64,000 nt of DNA, taken from Shewanella intestini. Lineage in GTDB: Bacteria; Pseudomonadota; Gammaproteobacteria; Enterobacterales; Shewanellaceae. Location of the stretch: contig NZ_JAAIKR010000003.1 of the NCBI RefSeq assembly GCF_018221465.1, positions 186,001-250,000 of the forward strand. Direction: 5' to 3'. This document shows positions 28,688 to 38,272 of this stretch, piece after piece (position 1 is the first letter of the stretch; every line of letters starts with the position of its first letter). The position numbers and the translations under genes are program-made. Under the pieces are notes generated by a model. The model saw only the letters and a program-made list of their open reading frames with translations, had not been told where the DNA came from and did not search any database.

Positions 28688-30616
28688 TTAGCTCCCTGAA
28701 TGGGATTTTGGTAAACAGACGGTGGTGCCAGTCAACGCGATATGATTAAGGTTATTACGAATAACATTTGCGCCAACGTGGTGTGAGGTTTCTGGTCGAC
28801 TGATTAAATAACCTTGTACACAATGGATACCCAGTTTTTTTATCAATTGAAATTGTGCCGCTAATTCAACACCTTCCGCGACAATTTTTAAATTAAGGTT
28901 TTTACCTAAATCACTAATTGAATTAAGTATTTTTAAGTATTTAGGGTTAATATTGGCCTGTTCTATAAACAGTTTATCAATCTTAATGACATCAACAGGT
29001 AAATTAGCCAATGTAGAGAGCGAGCTAAAACCTGTTCCAAAGTCATCTATTGCGATTAAGACACCTTCATCACGCAGTTTTTGTAAGTTGTCGATGACCT
29101 GCTGTGAGGCGTCGATAAAGCATGATTCTGTTATTTCCAGCAAAATGGCACTTGGCGGTAAGCCAACTTTGCTTAAGGTAGTCATAATCCATTCATGTAA
29201 AGGAATATGTTTAAGTTGCACGCCAGAGATATTAATCGACATTCTCACATTATTCATGCCCGCATTATGCCAAGCAGACATCTGTCGACAGGCTTCAAGT
29301 AAAATCCAATTACCAAGCTCTAAAATAAGGTTCGACTCTTCGGCAATAGGAATGAATTCTGCTGGCGATATCGCCCCTTCAATCGGATGATGCCATCTGA
29401 CTAGACATTCAAAGTATTCAATGGTGCAATCGTCTACTTGCACAATAGGCTGAAACGATAAGTGAAAGTTTTGGCTTATCATTGCCAGACGTAATTCTTC
29501 GAGCAAATAATGGTAGCGCCTCATTTTACTGCCCATTTCAGGAGTGTAAACTCTGAAAATACCCCGACCATCCGTTTTCGCTCGGTACATTGCCACATCG
29601 GCCATTTGCAACAGCGCATTAGGCGTTGCTGCGCTATCGGGATAAACGGCAATACCAATACTGGCACCAATTTTTATGGTTTTATTTCCCAGTACAAAGT
29701 CACGCTCAATCTCTTGTAATACGTTTGCGGCAACTTCAATAATCTGTTCATCTTCACATATATTTTCAATAAAAATAGAAAATTCGTCCCCCCCTAATCG
29801 CGCTAAATTCTGCTCTAATTGCGTAACAGGATTAAGCTTACTTAATTGGTTGGTGCGCACGACTGTCGTTAAGCGTTGTGCCACTTGTATTAAAATTTCA
29901 TCACCAAATGAGTGACCAAATGAGTCATTAACTTGTTTAAAGCCATCAAGGTCGATAAAGAGTAATGCTTGGCGGCGACTAAATTGTTCAGCGTTATCTA
30001 ATTGGGTTTGTAAATGTTCAAGGTAGGCATGCCGATCAGCTAAACCAGTGAGTTTATCTTGAAATATGCTGATTTGATTTTGTTGTAAATGGGCTAACAC
30101 ACTTTTATTGAGCTCAACCAATGATTGGTTTAAACGTGCCACAGGGTCTTGTTGCGATATGGGTGCAAGCTCTATTTTGTAAATATCAAGCAGCTTATCT
30201 GCTTCAAGGTTAACTTGTTTGAGTGATGATTTAAGTTTGCGTGCAGTTTGTCTATTGATATAACAAGGCGTACCAAAAGCTAAAATGATTAACAACAGCA
30301 AAGGGAGATTGCTGAACATTAATACTTCTTTATATACGTCAGTGATTTTCACCCCAATCGCGGAACCATCTAGATGATTTTCTAAAATGGCGAAAAAGCC
30401 TTGCTCGTTTTTTATGACAGGGTATTCAAGTGCAAGTAATGAAATAAACTTAGGGTTTATCTGTTCAAATAGGTCAACATTTTCAAGTGTGACTTTAAAC
30501 TTAGATTCTTTGTTTTGAAGAGCATCAACGCCGTTATTAAAGGCTAAAACAGTAAAGAAGTAGGTTACGGCGACCGCGCTTAAGAAGCTTAATAAAGCTT
30601 TGGAGATGCGCATCAT
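28688..30616 (-). CDS. membrane-bound GGDEF/EAL cyclic-di-GMP protein
   Basis: About 642 residues from the ATG at 30616 (a second ATG follows at once; a TTG at 30664 would add 16 residues). Two membrane helices (around 5-25 and 100-120) bracket a small periplasmic sensor domain. The GGDEF domain has an intact LARLGGDEFSIF, but no RxxD inhibitory site is seen at the expected position; an insertion precedes it. The EAL domain has ECLVRW in place of EALVRW, keeping the catalytic Glu, and retains NISGVQL, DDFGTG, KIVAEGVE and QGYLISRP. It may make and/or degrade c-di-GMP. It stands alone. Confidence 0.9.
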   Translation of the reverse strand: MMRISKALLSFLSAVAVTYFFTVLAFNNGVDALQNKESKFKVTLENVDLFEQINPKFISLLALEYPVIKNEQGFFAILENHLDGSAIGVKITDVYKEVLMFSNLPLLLLIILAFGTPCYINRQTARKLKSSLKQVNLEADKLLDIYKIELAPISQQDPVARLNQSLVELNKSVLAHLQQNQISIFQDKLTGLADRHAYLEHLQTQLDNAEQFSRRQALLFIDLDGFKQVNDSFGHSFGDEILIQVAQRLTTVVRTNQLSKLNPVTQLEQNLARLGGDEFSIFIENICEDEQIIEVAANVLQEIERDFVLGNKTIKIGASIGIAVYPDSAATPNALLQMADVAMYRAKTDGRGIFRVYTPEMGSKMRRYHYLLEELRLAMISQNFHLSFQPIVQVDDCTIEYFECLVRWHHPIEGAISPAEFIPIAEESNLILELGNWILLEACRQMSAWHNAGMNNVRMSINISGVQLKHIPLHEWIMTTLSKVGLPPSAILLEITESCFIDASQQVIDNLQKLRDEGVLIAIDDFGTGFSSLSTLANLPVDVIKIDKLFIEQANINPKYLKILNSISDLGKNLNLKIVAEGVELAAQFQLIKKLGIHCVQGYLISRPETSHHVGANVIRNNLNHIALTGTTVCLPKSHSGS

Positions 30617-31131
30617 AATGAATTCACTGTGCCAGATTAAACGAAGTAAAATTAACGCTATCAATAGGTTAATAATGTTATTTTTTGATTATAAGGTATG
30701 ACCACTGCCAATACAATTACATAAAATACGTTGGCTAACTAGCAAGAATAGTTAGAATTCATGTTCAAAAAAAACGCGTTAAATGTAACAGTGGAAACGA
30801 TAGTTAATTTTATCTATCTATCTGTAAATAAAGGGGTTTGTGGGTAGATTGTTTTGTGGGTCGTATCTAATTGATACACCTTCAATGTCGTAGAATTGAT
30901 GTAATTATTTGTATCGCGTCTTGAGTTGGCTGGCAAAGTCACTAAATGTGCCTAAAAAAGTCATGATCACCAACAACCGCAGAGTTTGGATTGTTGTTAA
31001 TTGCTTAGGTCTGTTTACGCGTTTACAAAGCGGATAAATATTATTCACGGTCAAACTATCGACAGTCATATCGTTGCTCAGTTAGGATAAATAAAATTTG
31101 CCAACAAGAGCAATGTTGTAAGGATGACAAT
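30617..31131. other. 515-bp intergenic region
   Basis: This region divides the GGDEF/EAL gene from the DUF2007 gene on the opposite strand, so it should hold both promoters. No clear promoter, operator or small gene was recognised. Confidence 0.4.
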
Positions 31132-31440
31132 ATGGAAGATAAAAAAGTCCTGTTAACAGGCGGAAATTTACTTCAAGCTCACACATGGAAAGGTTTACTT
31201 GAAACTCATACTATAACTGTCGAGCTTAAAGGTGAGGCGTTATTGGGTGGCGTAGGTGAGTTACCGGTAGATATGCAAAATGTTGAATTGTGGGTTAATA
31301 AGCGCGATCTCACTCAAGCACAATCGATTCTTGAAACCCATAATGTTGAACGACCTCAATGGACATGTGTTCAATGTCATGAAATTAACCATGGTAACTT
31401 TGAGTTCTGCTGGCAATGCAGTGCGCAAAAAAGCGAATAA
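31132..31440 (+). CDS. DUF2007-family protein with C-terminal zinc ribbon
   Basis: A 102-residue cytoplasmic protein. The N-terminal 70 residues match the DUF2007 (putative signal-transducing) pattern, with KVLLTGGNLLQAHTWKGLLE and ELWVNKRDLTQAQSIL. The C-terminus carries two CxxC pairs, WTCVQCHEIN and FCWQC, a RanBP2-like zinc ribbon. The function is not known. It is followed by a rhodanese gene 177 bp later. Confidence 0.78.
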   Translation: MEDKKVLLTGGNLLQAHTWKGLLETHTITVELKGEALLGGVGELPVDMQNVELWVNKRDLTQAQSILETHNVERPQWTCVQCHEINHGNFEFCWQCSAQKSE

Positions 31441-31617
31441 TAAACCCGAGACAATTAGCATCGATTTACGAGGCATTGGTTAAGCTTTTTCATAAGGTCA
31501 ATCAGCCGTAGCATCGTGGTATTACATGGCCTGTAAATTGTCAATTTCAACATGCGTCAGTTCAGCGTTGTTAATTGTCTTTTTAGTTAACTCTTTCCAT
31601 TATATAGCAGGTTTAAC

Positions 31618-31959
31618 ATGCAACATTCTCCTGGTTTTGTCGCGTTAGTGGAATCTATACGCCCTAAAGTTAATGAACTCACTTTTACTCAATATGAGCA
31701 TACACCAGCAGTATTATTAATTGATATTCGTGAGGATCATGAATGGCAGCAAGGATTTATCCCACAAGCCGTTCATCTAGGACGTGGTATTATTGAGCGA
31801 GACATTGAACGGTTATATCCGGATAAAAATCAGCCTATGGTGTTGTATTGTGGTGGCGGTCATCGCTCAGTGATGTCGGCTTACCATTTACAGCTTATGG
31901 GGTATCGCGCCGTCTATTCTTTAATTGGTGGTTTCAAAGCGTGGCAACAAACGCAATAA
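31618..31959 (+). CDS. rhodanese-like sulfurtransferase
   Basis: A single rhodanese domain of 113 residues. The active-site loop is VLYCGGGHRSVMSAY, with Cys near residue 79, and DIREDHEWQQGFIPQAVHL is the usual first half. There is no signal peptide, so it is cytoplasmic. It may supply sulfane sulfur or take part in cysteine/siroheme-linked sulfur metabolism, since the precursor dehydrogenase for siroheme follows 72 bp downstream; that link is inference. Confidence 0.88.
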   Translation: MQHSPGFVALVESIRPKVNELTFTQYEHTPAVLLIDIREDHEWQQGFIPQAVHLGRGIIERDIERLYPDKNQPMVLYCGGGHRSVMSAYHLQLMGYRAVYSLIGGFKAWQQTQ

Positions 31960-32031
31960 TCATCTTGAGTAAATTGGTATATCGTCAGGTTTAAGCCAAG
32001 TCGTTATTCGCGTCAAACTAAAAGAGAAACC

Positions 32032-32943
32032 ATGCAGTATTTTCCTATTTTCGTAGACACTCAAAATATCCGCGTACTGGTTGTTGGCGCGGGTGAAGTC
32101 GCGAGCCGCAAAATTGATTTACTGGCTCGTACTCAATCACAAATAGAGGTTATTGCGCCAGATATTAGTGATGAAGTGCAAGCTTACCAACAACAAGGGC
32201 GTATAAAGGTTATTCAGCGTGAGGTGCAAGAGTCTGACATTGACCAATATGACCTCATTTATTTAGCGACGGCCAATAATACTTTAAACAGTCAATTGTC
32301 CATTATTGCTGCCCAGCGGCATATTTGGGCTAATGTGGTCGATAACCCAAGTCGTTGCCAGTTTATAACTCCATCAATCGTTGATCGCGGTAAATTAACG
32401 GTGGCAATTAGCACATCTGGCGCTGCGCCTGTTTTTGCCCGCAGTATTCGCGCTAAATTAGAAGCATTGTTACCGCAGTCACTTGCGCCGTTATTTGAAT
32501 TTGTCGCCAATAAACGCCTCGAAGTGCAACAAAAATTAATCAGTACCAAAGACCGCCGATTATTTTGGGAACGCTTTTTTCAGCAAAATGGTGACCGTTT
32601 TGACCAACAAACAGAAAAGCACTATCAACAAGCGTTTACTCATTACAGCAGTGCAGGTGAAATACTGTTAATCGATGAAAGTGTTGATGCCCATTTATTG
32701 CCAATTGCTGCGTTACCGTTATTACAACGCATTGATACCGTGTATAGTGACCAACCTATAGCGAGTGAGTTACTGGAGTTATTGCGCCGTGATGCTAGCC
32801 GTTTGCCGTTAATCACTAAAAGTGCAATAACTGAATGTGTCAATCGCGGTGATAAAATTTTACTGCTAACTGACACCGCGCAGTTAAACGAACTTACTGC
32901 ATACTTTCCCGCAGCGAAACACCTTCGTACTGGTAATATATAG
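32032..32943 (+). CDS. precorrin-2 dehydrogenase/sirohydrochlorin ferrochelatase (CysG N-half) with degenerate C-terminal domain
   Basis: A 303-residue protein matching the CysG N-terminal half, which oxidises precorrin-2 with NAD and inserts iron to make siroheme for sulfite and nitrite reductases. The opening MQYFPIFVDTQNIRVLVVGAG is the NAD-binding start, then VVDNPSRCQFITPSIVDRG and AISTSGAAPVFAR, the usual conserved stretches. Residues from about 205 on (GEILLIDESVDAHLLPIAAL, ELLRRDASRLPL) resemble the start of the uroporphyrinogen methyltransferase half, but its GAGPGD SAM-binding motif is replaced and the domain stops after about 95 residues. It probably needs a separate methyltransferase encoded elsewhere. 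Confidence 0.85.
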   Translation: MQYFPIFVDTQNIRVLVVGAGEVASRKIDLLARTQSQIEVIAPDISDEVQAYQQQGRIKVIQREVQESDIDQYDLIYLATANNTLNSQLSIIAAQRHIWANVVDNPSRCQFITPSIVDRGKLTVAISTSGAAPVFARSIRAKLEALLPQSLAPLFEFVANKRLEVQQKLISTKDRRLFWERFFQQNGDRFDQQTEKHYQQAFTHYSSAGEILLIDESVDAHLLPIAALPLLQRIDTVYSDQPIASELLELLRRDASRLPLITKSAITECVNRGDKILLLTDTAQLNELTAYFPAAKHLRTGNI

Positions 32944-33060
32944 CGCTTTCAATAGGCAGTGGTTCAGCTGCCTAATTTATTATTTTACGTGCAGTATTTG
33001 GCTGGCGTATTTTTCTATTTTTAGTCCAGCATAATTGCTGGCTTATTTTTTGGGACTTTC

Positions 33061-33600
33061 ATGGCGTTAAAAGCAACGGTATATAAAACAACATTGCAAA
33101 TTGCAGATATGGACAGACACTATTATTGCGATCACAATTTAACTGTCGCCCAGCATCCATCAGAAACTGACGAACGCTTAATGGTACGTTTACTCGCTTT
33201 TGTGCTAAATGCCAGCGACACGTTAGCTTTTAGCAAGGGATTATGTGTTGATGATGAAGCAGAGCTATGGGATGTTAGCTTAAGCGGCGAAATTAATTTG
33301 TGGGTTGCTTTTGGTCAGCCTGATGAAAAATGGTTACGCAAGGCTGCGGGCAGATCAAAATCTGTCATGCTCTATACTTATGGTGGCCGAAGTGTGCCAA
33401 TTTGGTGGCAACAAAACCAAAGTGCATTTAATCGTTATGACAATTTAACTGTTGTCAATATTCCTGAAGATGCAGTAAAGGCCATGGCCGCATTTGTTGA
33501 GCGCACCATGACATTGCAATTTAGTCTTTCTGAAGGTGAAATCTTATTGTCTAACGCCCATGATAGCTTAACGATTGAACTGGAAACATTAAAACCCTAA
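33061..33600 (+). CDS. yaeQ: YaeQ-family protein
   Basis: A 179-residue protein of the YaeQ family, which has a PD-(D/E)XK nuclease-like fold of unknown role. The segments MALKATVYKTTLQIADMDRH and SETDERLMVRLLAFVLNA, then ELWDVSLSGEINLWVAFGQP and LYTYGG, are the conserved stretches. It is preceded by an apparently separate promoter region and followed by a GNAT gene 32 bp later, suggesting cotranscription. Confidence 0.92.
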   Translation: MALKATVYKTTLQIADMDRHYYCDHNLTVAQHPSETDERLMVRLLAFVLNASDTLAFSKGLCVDDEAELWDVSLSGEINLWVAFGQPDEKWLRKAAGRSKSVMLYTYGGRSVPIWWQQNQSAFNRYDNLTVVNIPEDAVKAMAAFVERTMTLQFSLSEGEILLSNAHDSLTIELETLKP

Positions 33601-33632
33601 TCCTATTCACCTTGCATAAAGAGTAGATTTAA

Positions 33633-34160
33633 ATGACCAAAGAAAGGATTCTTACCTGTCAAGCGAAAACGCACTCATTAAATGCCCCTCACGAGCAATC
33701 AAGTATACGTAAAGCCACTGTTGACGATGCGGTAGTGGCTTATCGCATACGTAATGACGCGATTTTGCATCAATGCGTGTCGGTTTATGACTCTCAAGAT
33801 ATGGAGCAGTGGACCTGCGGCGAACTCGACCCACGTTTTGCCGGTGAATTTGCGCATCATGGATATGTGTTACTGGTTAACAACGCGATTGTTGCCGTGG
33901 GGATGTTAGATATTAAACAAGCGCAAGTTGATGCTATATTTGTCGACCCTAAGGTCATGAGGCTTGGCTTAGGTCAACGTATGCTCGGTTATATTGAAGC
34001 GCTAGCTAAGCAACATAACTTAACACAATTATCATTGCAGGCCACGTTAAATGCGGTGGCATTTTATCGCAAGTGTGGCTTTGTGGGAGACAAACAAAGT
34101 GTGTATCAGTCTCCGCGAGGCTTCAATTTAGCCTGCGTCCCCATGCTTAAAAACCTGTAA
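33633..34160 (+). CDS. GNAT-family N-acetyltransferase
   Basis: A 175-residue acetyltransferase. The acetyl-CoA motif A is VDPKVMRLGLGQRMLGYIEA (Q/RxxGxG/A type). The C-terminal strand-helix LQATLNAVAFYRKCGF is motif B. The substrate is not known. It follows yaeQ by 32 bp and converges on fadL, with a terminator between. Confidence 0.87.
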   Translation: MTKERILTCQAKTHSLNAPHEQSSIRKATVDDAVVAYRIRNDAILHQCVSVYDSQDMEQWTCGELDPRFAGEFAHHGYVLLVNNAIVAVGMLDIKQAQVDAIFVDPKVMRLGLGQRMLGYIEALAKQHNLTQLSLQATLNAVAFYRKCGFVGDKQSVYQSPRGFNLACVPMLKNL

Positions 34161-34246
34161 TCGCCAATTTCATATAAGCCGGTTACAGTAATCATTTCAT
34201 TTACTGCGCCTTAACGCTGACAACCGTTTATAGACACGCACACAAT

Positions 34247-34280
34247 AAAAAAGCCGCTGAATAAATATATCAGCGGCTTT
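34247..34280 (-). terminator. terminator of fadL (possibly shared with the GNAT gene)
   Basis: Arms AAGCCGCTGA/TCAGCGGCTT with a 9-nt loop; on the minus strand a T-run follows. On the plus strand only three Ts follow, so it is mainly a fadL terminator. Confidence 0.82.
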
Positions 34281-34321
34281 GTTGTGTTCATAACAATGTA
34301 GGGATTAACCTACTTTATATA

Positions 34322-35569
34322 TTAAAACTGGTAGTTGTATTGCAGTGCAAAGTAGTTTGCGCCTGACTTAGTATAGGCACTTACTGGACCTACAATTTGA
34401 CTGTCTTCGACTACGTGTACTTTTTCACCCACAACACTGGTGTAACCAAAGTCGATAGTTGAATGCTTGCTAAATTGATAACTCACACCTGCTGAGTACC
34501 ACATGCGATCAGAATCTGGGATTGATAATGAAGACATTTCACCGACAACACCGTCATCGCTAGCAATACCGGCGCGAAGTGTCCAGTTGTCATTCACATT
34601 GTATGTTGCACCTAAACTTAAGAACCAAGAATCTTTCCAGTTATAGTGTTTGATGACTTGATCTGTTGTTCCAGCTGAGCCGTCAGTAACAGAAATATTG
34701 TCGAAAGTGCTCCATTGTGTCCACTGTGCGGTGTAGTGAATCGCGAATTGGTCAGTTAACTGATGAAAACCAGCAAGTTGAGCAATATCGGCAATTGGGA
34801 TGTTGATTTCATCAAAGCTTTCGGCTGGTGTAGCTGGATTACTATTAATATTAATATCACCGCTTGCTTTCATTTTTGGACTTAAACGGTAACTTAGGCC
34901 AATACGGTTATCAGCATTAAATTCATACGCTAAACCGACAATCCCACCAACAGCCCAGCCATTAGCATCAACATCAACCAGTTTGATTCCGCCAGCAGCT
35001 TCTGGTAGTGAACGAGCTAATTTACCTGAACCTTCGATGACATCAACACCTAAACCCAAGCTTAATTGGTCGTTGATACGGTATGACATGCTGGCATTTA
35101 AGTTCATGGTAACCACTTCGGTGTTACCTAATAAATCATATGGCGCTGCTGCATTTTCGCTCAGTTCAGTTAAATCAGTCCCGGTGCCGTAATTACTAAA
35201 TGCCGCAACACCAAAGGCTAATCTGTCGTTGATTGGGTTAATATAGTAAAAGTTAGGGATAAACTTAGCTTCAGCTGCATCATCAACACCGCCTAAATCA
35301 ACAGCACCATCGGCAAAACTCACATCGCTGACTTTAACGCTAACATCAGCATAAGCTGCGCCAACAGAAATCGCCGTGTCTTTAAATAATGCCATTGCGG
35401 CCGGGTTGCGAGAAAGCACAGAGGCATTGTCTGCAATAATGGCATCACCAGCCATTGCACGGCCAATACCGGTGGCTGATTGACTATTTAATTGGAAACC
35501 TGCCGCCAAAGATTGCGTGCTGATTAAGGTCATTGCCGTAGCAAGAAGCGTCTTATTGAATTTAGTCAT
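34322..35569 (-). CDS. fadL: outer-membrane long-chain fatty acid transporter FadL
   Basis: A 415-residue beta-barrel. I chose the ATG at 35569 because the product then opens MTKFNKTLLATAMTLI with a signal peptide ending SLAA before GFQLNSQSATGIGRAMAGDA, the FadL N-terminal hatch sequence that includes the conserved NPA in LSRNPAAMALF. ATG codons at 35581 and upstream would add residues to the signal peptide. The C-terminus is typical of a barrel (YFALQYNYQF, ending in Phe). It brings exogenous fatty acids across the outer membrane for beta-oxidation, and a FadR-like site lies about 100 bp upstream. Confidence 0.93.
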   Translation of the reverse strand: MTKFNKTLLATAMTLISTQSLAAGFQLNSQSATGIGRAMAGDAIIADNASVLSRNPAAMALFKDTAISVGAAYADVSVKVSDVSFADGAVDLGGVDDAAEAKFIPNFYYINPINDRLAFGVAAFSNYGTGTDLTELSENAAAPYDLLGNTEVVTMNLNASMSYRINDQLSLGLGVDVIEGSGKLARSLPEAAGGIKLVDVDANGWAVGGIVGLAYEFNADNRIGLSYRLSPKMKASGDININSNPATPAESFDEINIPIADIAQLAGFHQLTDQFAIHYTAQWTQWSTFDNISVTDGSAGTTDQVIKHYNWKDSWFLSLGATYNVNDNWTLRAGIASDDGVVGEMSSLSIPDSDRMWYSAGVSYQFSKHSTIDFGYTSVVGEKVHVVEDSQIVGPVSAYTKSGANYFALQYNYQF

Positions 35570-35640
35570 CTTAAGTCTCATCGATTTATTGTGCGCAGTG
35601 CAGCTGGTTGCTACAGAAGTGCACTTTTTTATAATTGGCC

Positions 35641-35665
35641 GCATCTTATGGCAATCATGAGATGC
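35641..35665. repeat. imperfect inverted repeat in the fadL upstream region
   Basis: Arms GCATCTTATG and CATGAGATGC with a 5-nt centre and one mismatch, just downstream (in fadL direction) of the FadR-like site. It may be an operator or an mRNA leader hairpin. Confidence 0.45.
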
Positions 35666-35667
35666 GA

Positions 35668-35684
35668 CGCAACTCCGACCAGTT
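35668..35684 (-). promoter_or_regulatory. predicted FadR operator of fadL
   Basis: Read on the minus strand, AACTGGTCGGAGTTGCG matches the FadR consensus (AACTGGTCNGACCTGTT) over its left 11 bases, with a diverged right half. It lies about 100 bp upstream of the fadL start. Assigned by eye. Confidence 0.5.
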
Positions 35685-35967
35685 GTTATTTTTGTTAAAT
35701 TTCAGTTAATTAAAGTGGTTTTAATGCTCAAAATATAACAGTTAGTTTTAAAGTTGATTAAAATTGTTTTTAAAACGACAACTTATAAGATTGTTAAAAT
35801 TCGAACTGATGTTGTGTAAATGTAAAGTTGGCAGTACGCAAATATAAAAAATAAATGCATAAAGTCGGCTTGTTGGAGTAGTGTATTTACTCTAAATTCA
35901 ATAAATAACAGCTAGTTAGTAGAAAACTTAATAGCTGTTATTTGTCTTGAAATCCAAAAGAGAAAGA
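35685..35967. other. intergenic region between fadL and putP
   Basis: AT-rich sequence of 283 bp. I see no gene, no clear terminator for putP and no strong promoter for fadL, although AT-rich tracts (35745-35860) could act as an upstream element. Confidence 0.35.
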
Positions 35968-37425
35968 TTAAGATTTTAATGAAAGGTTAAACTGGTTGAA
36001 TGACTCGATGGTCTTAGGGTCGACAATCGATAGCTTGCTGACAATCCCCCCCGCTAAACTGGCAAGAATGAATCCGGGTACAATTTCATAAAGCTCAAAT
36101 AATCCGCCACTTAGCTGTTTCCAGACTACGACGGTGAGTGCGCCAACAATAATGGTGGCAATTGCACCATTACGGCTATATTGCTGCCAAAATAGGCTTA
36201 ATAGCACTACTGGGCCAAATGCTGCGCCAAAACCTGCCCATGCATAACTGACTAATCCTAAGACACTGCTTTGAGGGTTAAGGGCTATCACGACTGCAAT
36301 AATGGCAATGGCAACCACACCTAAACGTCCCATCAGCATTAATTCTTTATTGGTGGCATTAGGCTTTATCCATTTACGATAAACATCTTCTGTTATCACG
36401 CTTGAGCAAACCAATAACTGTGAATCAATGGTACTCATAATCGCGGATAAGATAGCCGCTATCAGAATGCCGCCAATCCACGGGTTAAAGGCGGCGTGAG
36501 AAAGGTGGATGAATACGGTTTCTGAATTGGCTAATGGCATATCGGCAAAATACACCATGCCAGCAATACCGGTGGCTAATGCACCGATAAGTGATACGCC
36601 CATCCAGCTCATGGCAATACGGCGTGACAGTGGAATGTCTTTTGGACTGCCAATCGCCATAAAGCGCGATAAAATATGTGGCTGGCCGAAATAACCTAAG
36701 CCCCATGCTAATAATGACACTAAGCCAATGATGGTCATTTCTTCACTGACAAAACTGAGCATGGCTGGGTCGAGTTGTTGGAAGTCGGTTTGGATGTCTG
36801 GTTTACTCAAAATGGCCACAGGGACAATTAATAACGCCACTAACATTAAACAGCCTTGGAAAAAATCGGTCCAACTAACGGCAAAGAAACCACCGACAAA
36901 GGTATAAGAGACAATGATCACTGAACCTATAAGTAATGCAAGGGTATAATCTAGGCCAAAAACCTTTTCAAATAAAATAGCACCACCGACCATGCCCGAT
37001 GAGGTATAAAAGGTAAAGAATAATAAGATGGTCACTGCTGCAACTACTTTGAGAATACCTTGTTTGTCGTGAAACCTATTTTCAAAGAAGTCGGGTAGAG
37101 TGAGGGCATTATCGGCCATTTCAGTGTAAATACGCAGGCGTTTAGCGACAAATAGCCAGTTTAACCATGCGCCAAAGATTAAGCCAAATCCAATCCAGGC
37201 TTCACCTAAACCGCCTAAATACACGGCACCTGGTAAACCCAATAATAGCCAACCAGACATATCTGATGCGCCAACACTTAATGCCGTGACCCCTGGCCCC
37301 ATTTTTCTGCCGCCAAGAATATAGTCGTCAACGGTATCTGTTTTTCGATAAGCCCACAGGCCTATCCCAATCATCAGGGCGAGGTATCCAATAAAAGTGA
37401 TAATAATAGGCGCTTGAATTTCCAT
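35968..37425 (-). CDS. putP: sodium/proline symporter
   Basis: Inner-membrane SSS-family transporter of 485 residues with about 13 hydrophobic helices. MSGWLLLGLPGAVYLGGLG in helix 2 is the Na+/substrate-binding signature of PutP; WGLGYFGQPHILSRFMAI is a second conserved stretch. It imports proline as carbon/nitrogen source or osmoprotectant. No putA is next to it. A perfect terminator at 37514-37543 lies just upstream and separates it from the sigma factor pair. Confidence 0.95.
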   Translation of the reverse strand: MEIQAPIIITFIGYLALMIGIGLWAYRKTDTVDDYILGGRKMGPGVTALSVGASDMSGWLLLGLPGAVYLGGLGEAWIGFGLIFGAWLNWLFVAKRLRIYTEMADNALTLPDFFENRFHDKQGILKVVAAVTILLFFTFYTSSGMVGGAILFEKVFGLDYTLALLIGSVIIVSYTFVGGFFAVSWTDFFQGCLMLVALLIVPVAILSKPDIQTDFQQLDPAMLSFVSEEMTIIGLVSLLAWGLGYFGQPHILSRFMAIGSPKDIPLSRRIAMSWMGVSLIGALATGIAGMVYFADMPLANSETVFIHLSHAAFNPWIGGILIAAILSAIMSTIDSQLLVCSSVITEDVYRKWIKPNATNKELMLMGRLGVVAIAIIAVVIALNPQSSVLGLVSYAWAGFGAAFGPVVLLSLFWQQYSRNGAIATIIVGALTVVVWKQLSGGLFELYEIVPGFILASLAGGIVSKLSIVDPKTIESFNQFNLSLKS

Positions 37426-37513
37426 AACGTGTCCAGGTTGTTATTATTTGGGACAACATGCTAGCAGAAGTTTGCGCTACTTCACACTTTTGTGTGTAAC
37501 AGTGATATAAACC

Positions 37514-37543
37514 AAAACAGCCACTGCAGGCAGTGGCTGTTTT
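37514..37543. terminator. strong terminator after the sigma-factor operon
   Basis: Perfect 14-bp arms (AAAACAGCCACTGC and complement) with a 2-nt centre, 22 bp beyond the stop codon of the DUF3379 gene and upstream of putP on the minus strand. Confidence 0.88.
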
Positions 37544-37564
37544 GTAGAGACGAACAATGACAAG

Positions 37565-38272
37565 TTAAATGAACGTGTGCTCTATTTCATGCTGAACAAA
37601 CTCTAGGTCGCTGTCGGGCTCGCCAACTAACAACATATAAGCATCGGAAGATTCAAAACCTTTGCCTTTGTACTTTTCATCAGCAAATTGCGCATCAAGG
37701 TGCATTCTTGTTTCTGCTGGCACAATAAATAACGTGACCTTTTTACCGTGTTCATCTTCCATGACGAGGTGCAACGATTTTACACCTTGGAAATCACAAT
37801 AAGTGGTGTAAAACACGCGCCCTGGTTGGTTAATAAATTTATTTTGTTTTAAGCCTGCAATGCTGGCTAACTTAAAGTTGATGTCTTGATAATTGATGTC
37901 TTTATCTGACATTAATGCTTTAGGTTCGTGGTTCATATGCGCAATAGCCTGTTGCGATAAGTTAACTGGTGTCAGCTGCAATAAACTGAAGCTTATCCCG
38001 ACAACAAAGGCAATAGATGCTGCCATTGTGACCAAATACCGGGTGCGTTTTTTATGGGCTTGATGCACGGTTAATTGTTGACGTAGCAAGAGTTTGTCAG
38101 CTAGGTCGTTAGGCACATCGACATTTAATGCGGCATTAATTTGCTCATCGAATGCTTTTAATTCGTTTACTCGTTTCGCATCTTGCGGGTGCGTAGCAAG
38201 GTGTTCAATAAATTCAACAGATTGATCATTGGGATCAGCATAAGCGTGACGACGAAATTTTAAATCATCCAT
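37565..38272 (-). CDS. DUF3379-family membrane protein, likely anti-sigma partner
   Basis: A 235-residue protein with one membrane helix (YLVTMAASIAFVVGISFSLL, about residues 79-98), an N-terminal cytoplasmic part and a C-terminal periplasmic part. It matches the DUF3379 layout of proteins that sit after an ECF sigma factor. The gene overlaps the sigma factor by 8 bp, so translation is coupled. A role as an anti-sigma factor is inferred from topology and context; no zinc-binding HxxxCxxC anti-sigma motif is seen. Confidence 0.72.
   Translation of the reverse strand: MDDLKFRRHAYADPNDQSVEFIEHLATHPQDAKRVNELKAFDEQINAALNVDVPNDLADKLLLRQQLTVHQAHKKRTRYLVTMAASIAFVVGISFSLLQLTPVNLSQQAIAHMNHEPKALMSDKDINYQDINFKLASIAGLKQNKFINQPGRVFYTTYCDFQGVKSLHLVMEDEHGKKVTLFIVPAETRMHLDAQFADEKYKGKGFESSDAYMLLVGEPDSDLEFVQHEIEHTFI

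Noticed and set aside
35601-35617. second FadR site near fadL (AGCTGGTTGCTACAG)
   Set aside because: Only the left half matches the consensus; the site at 35668-35684 is better.
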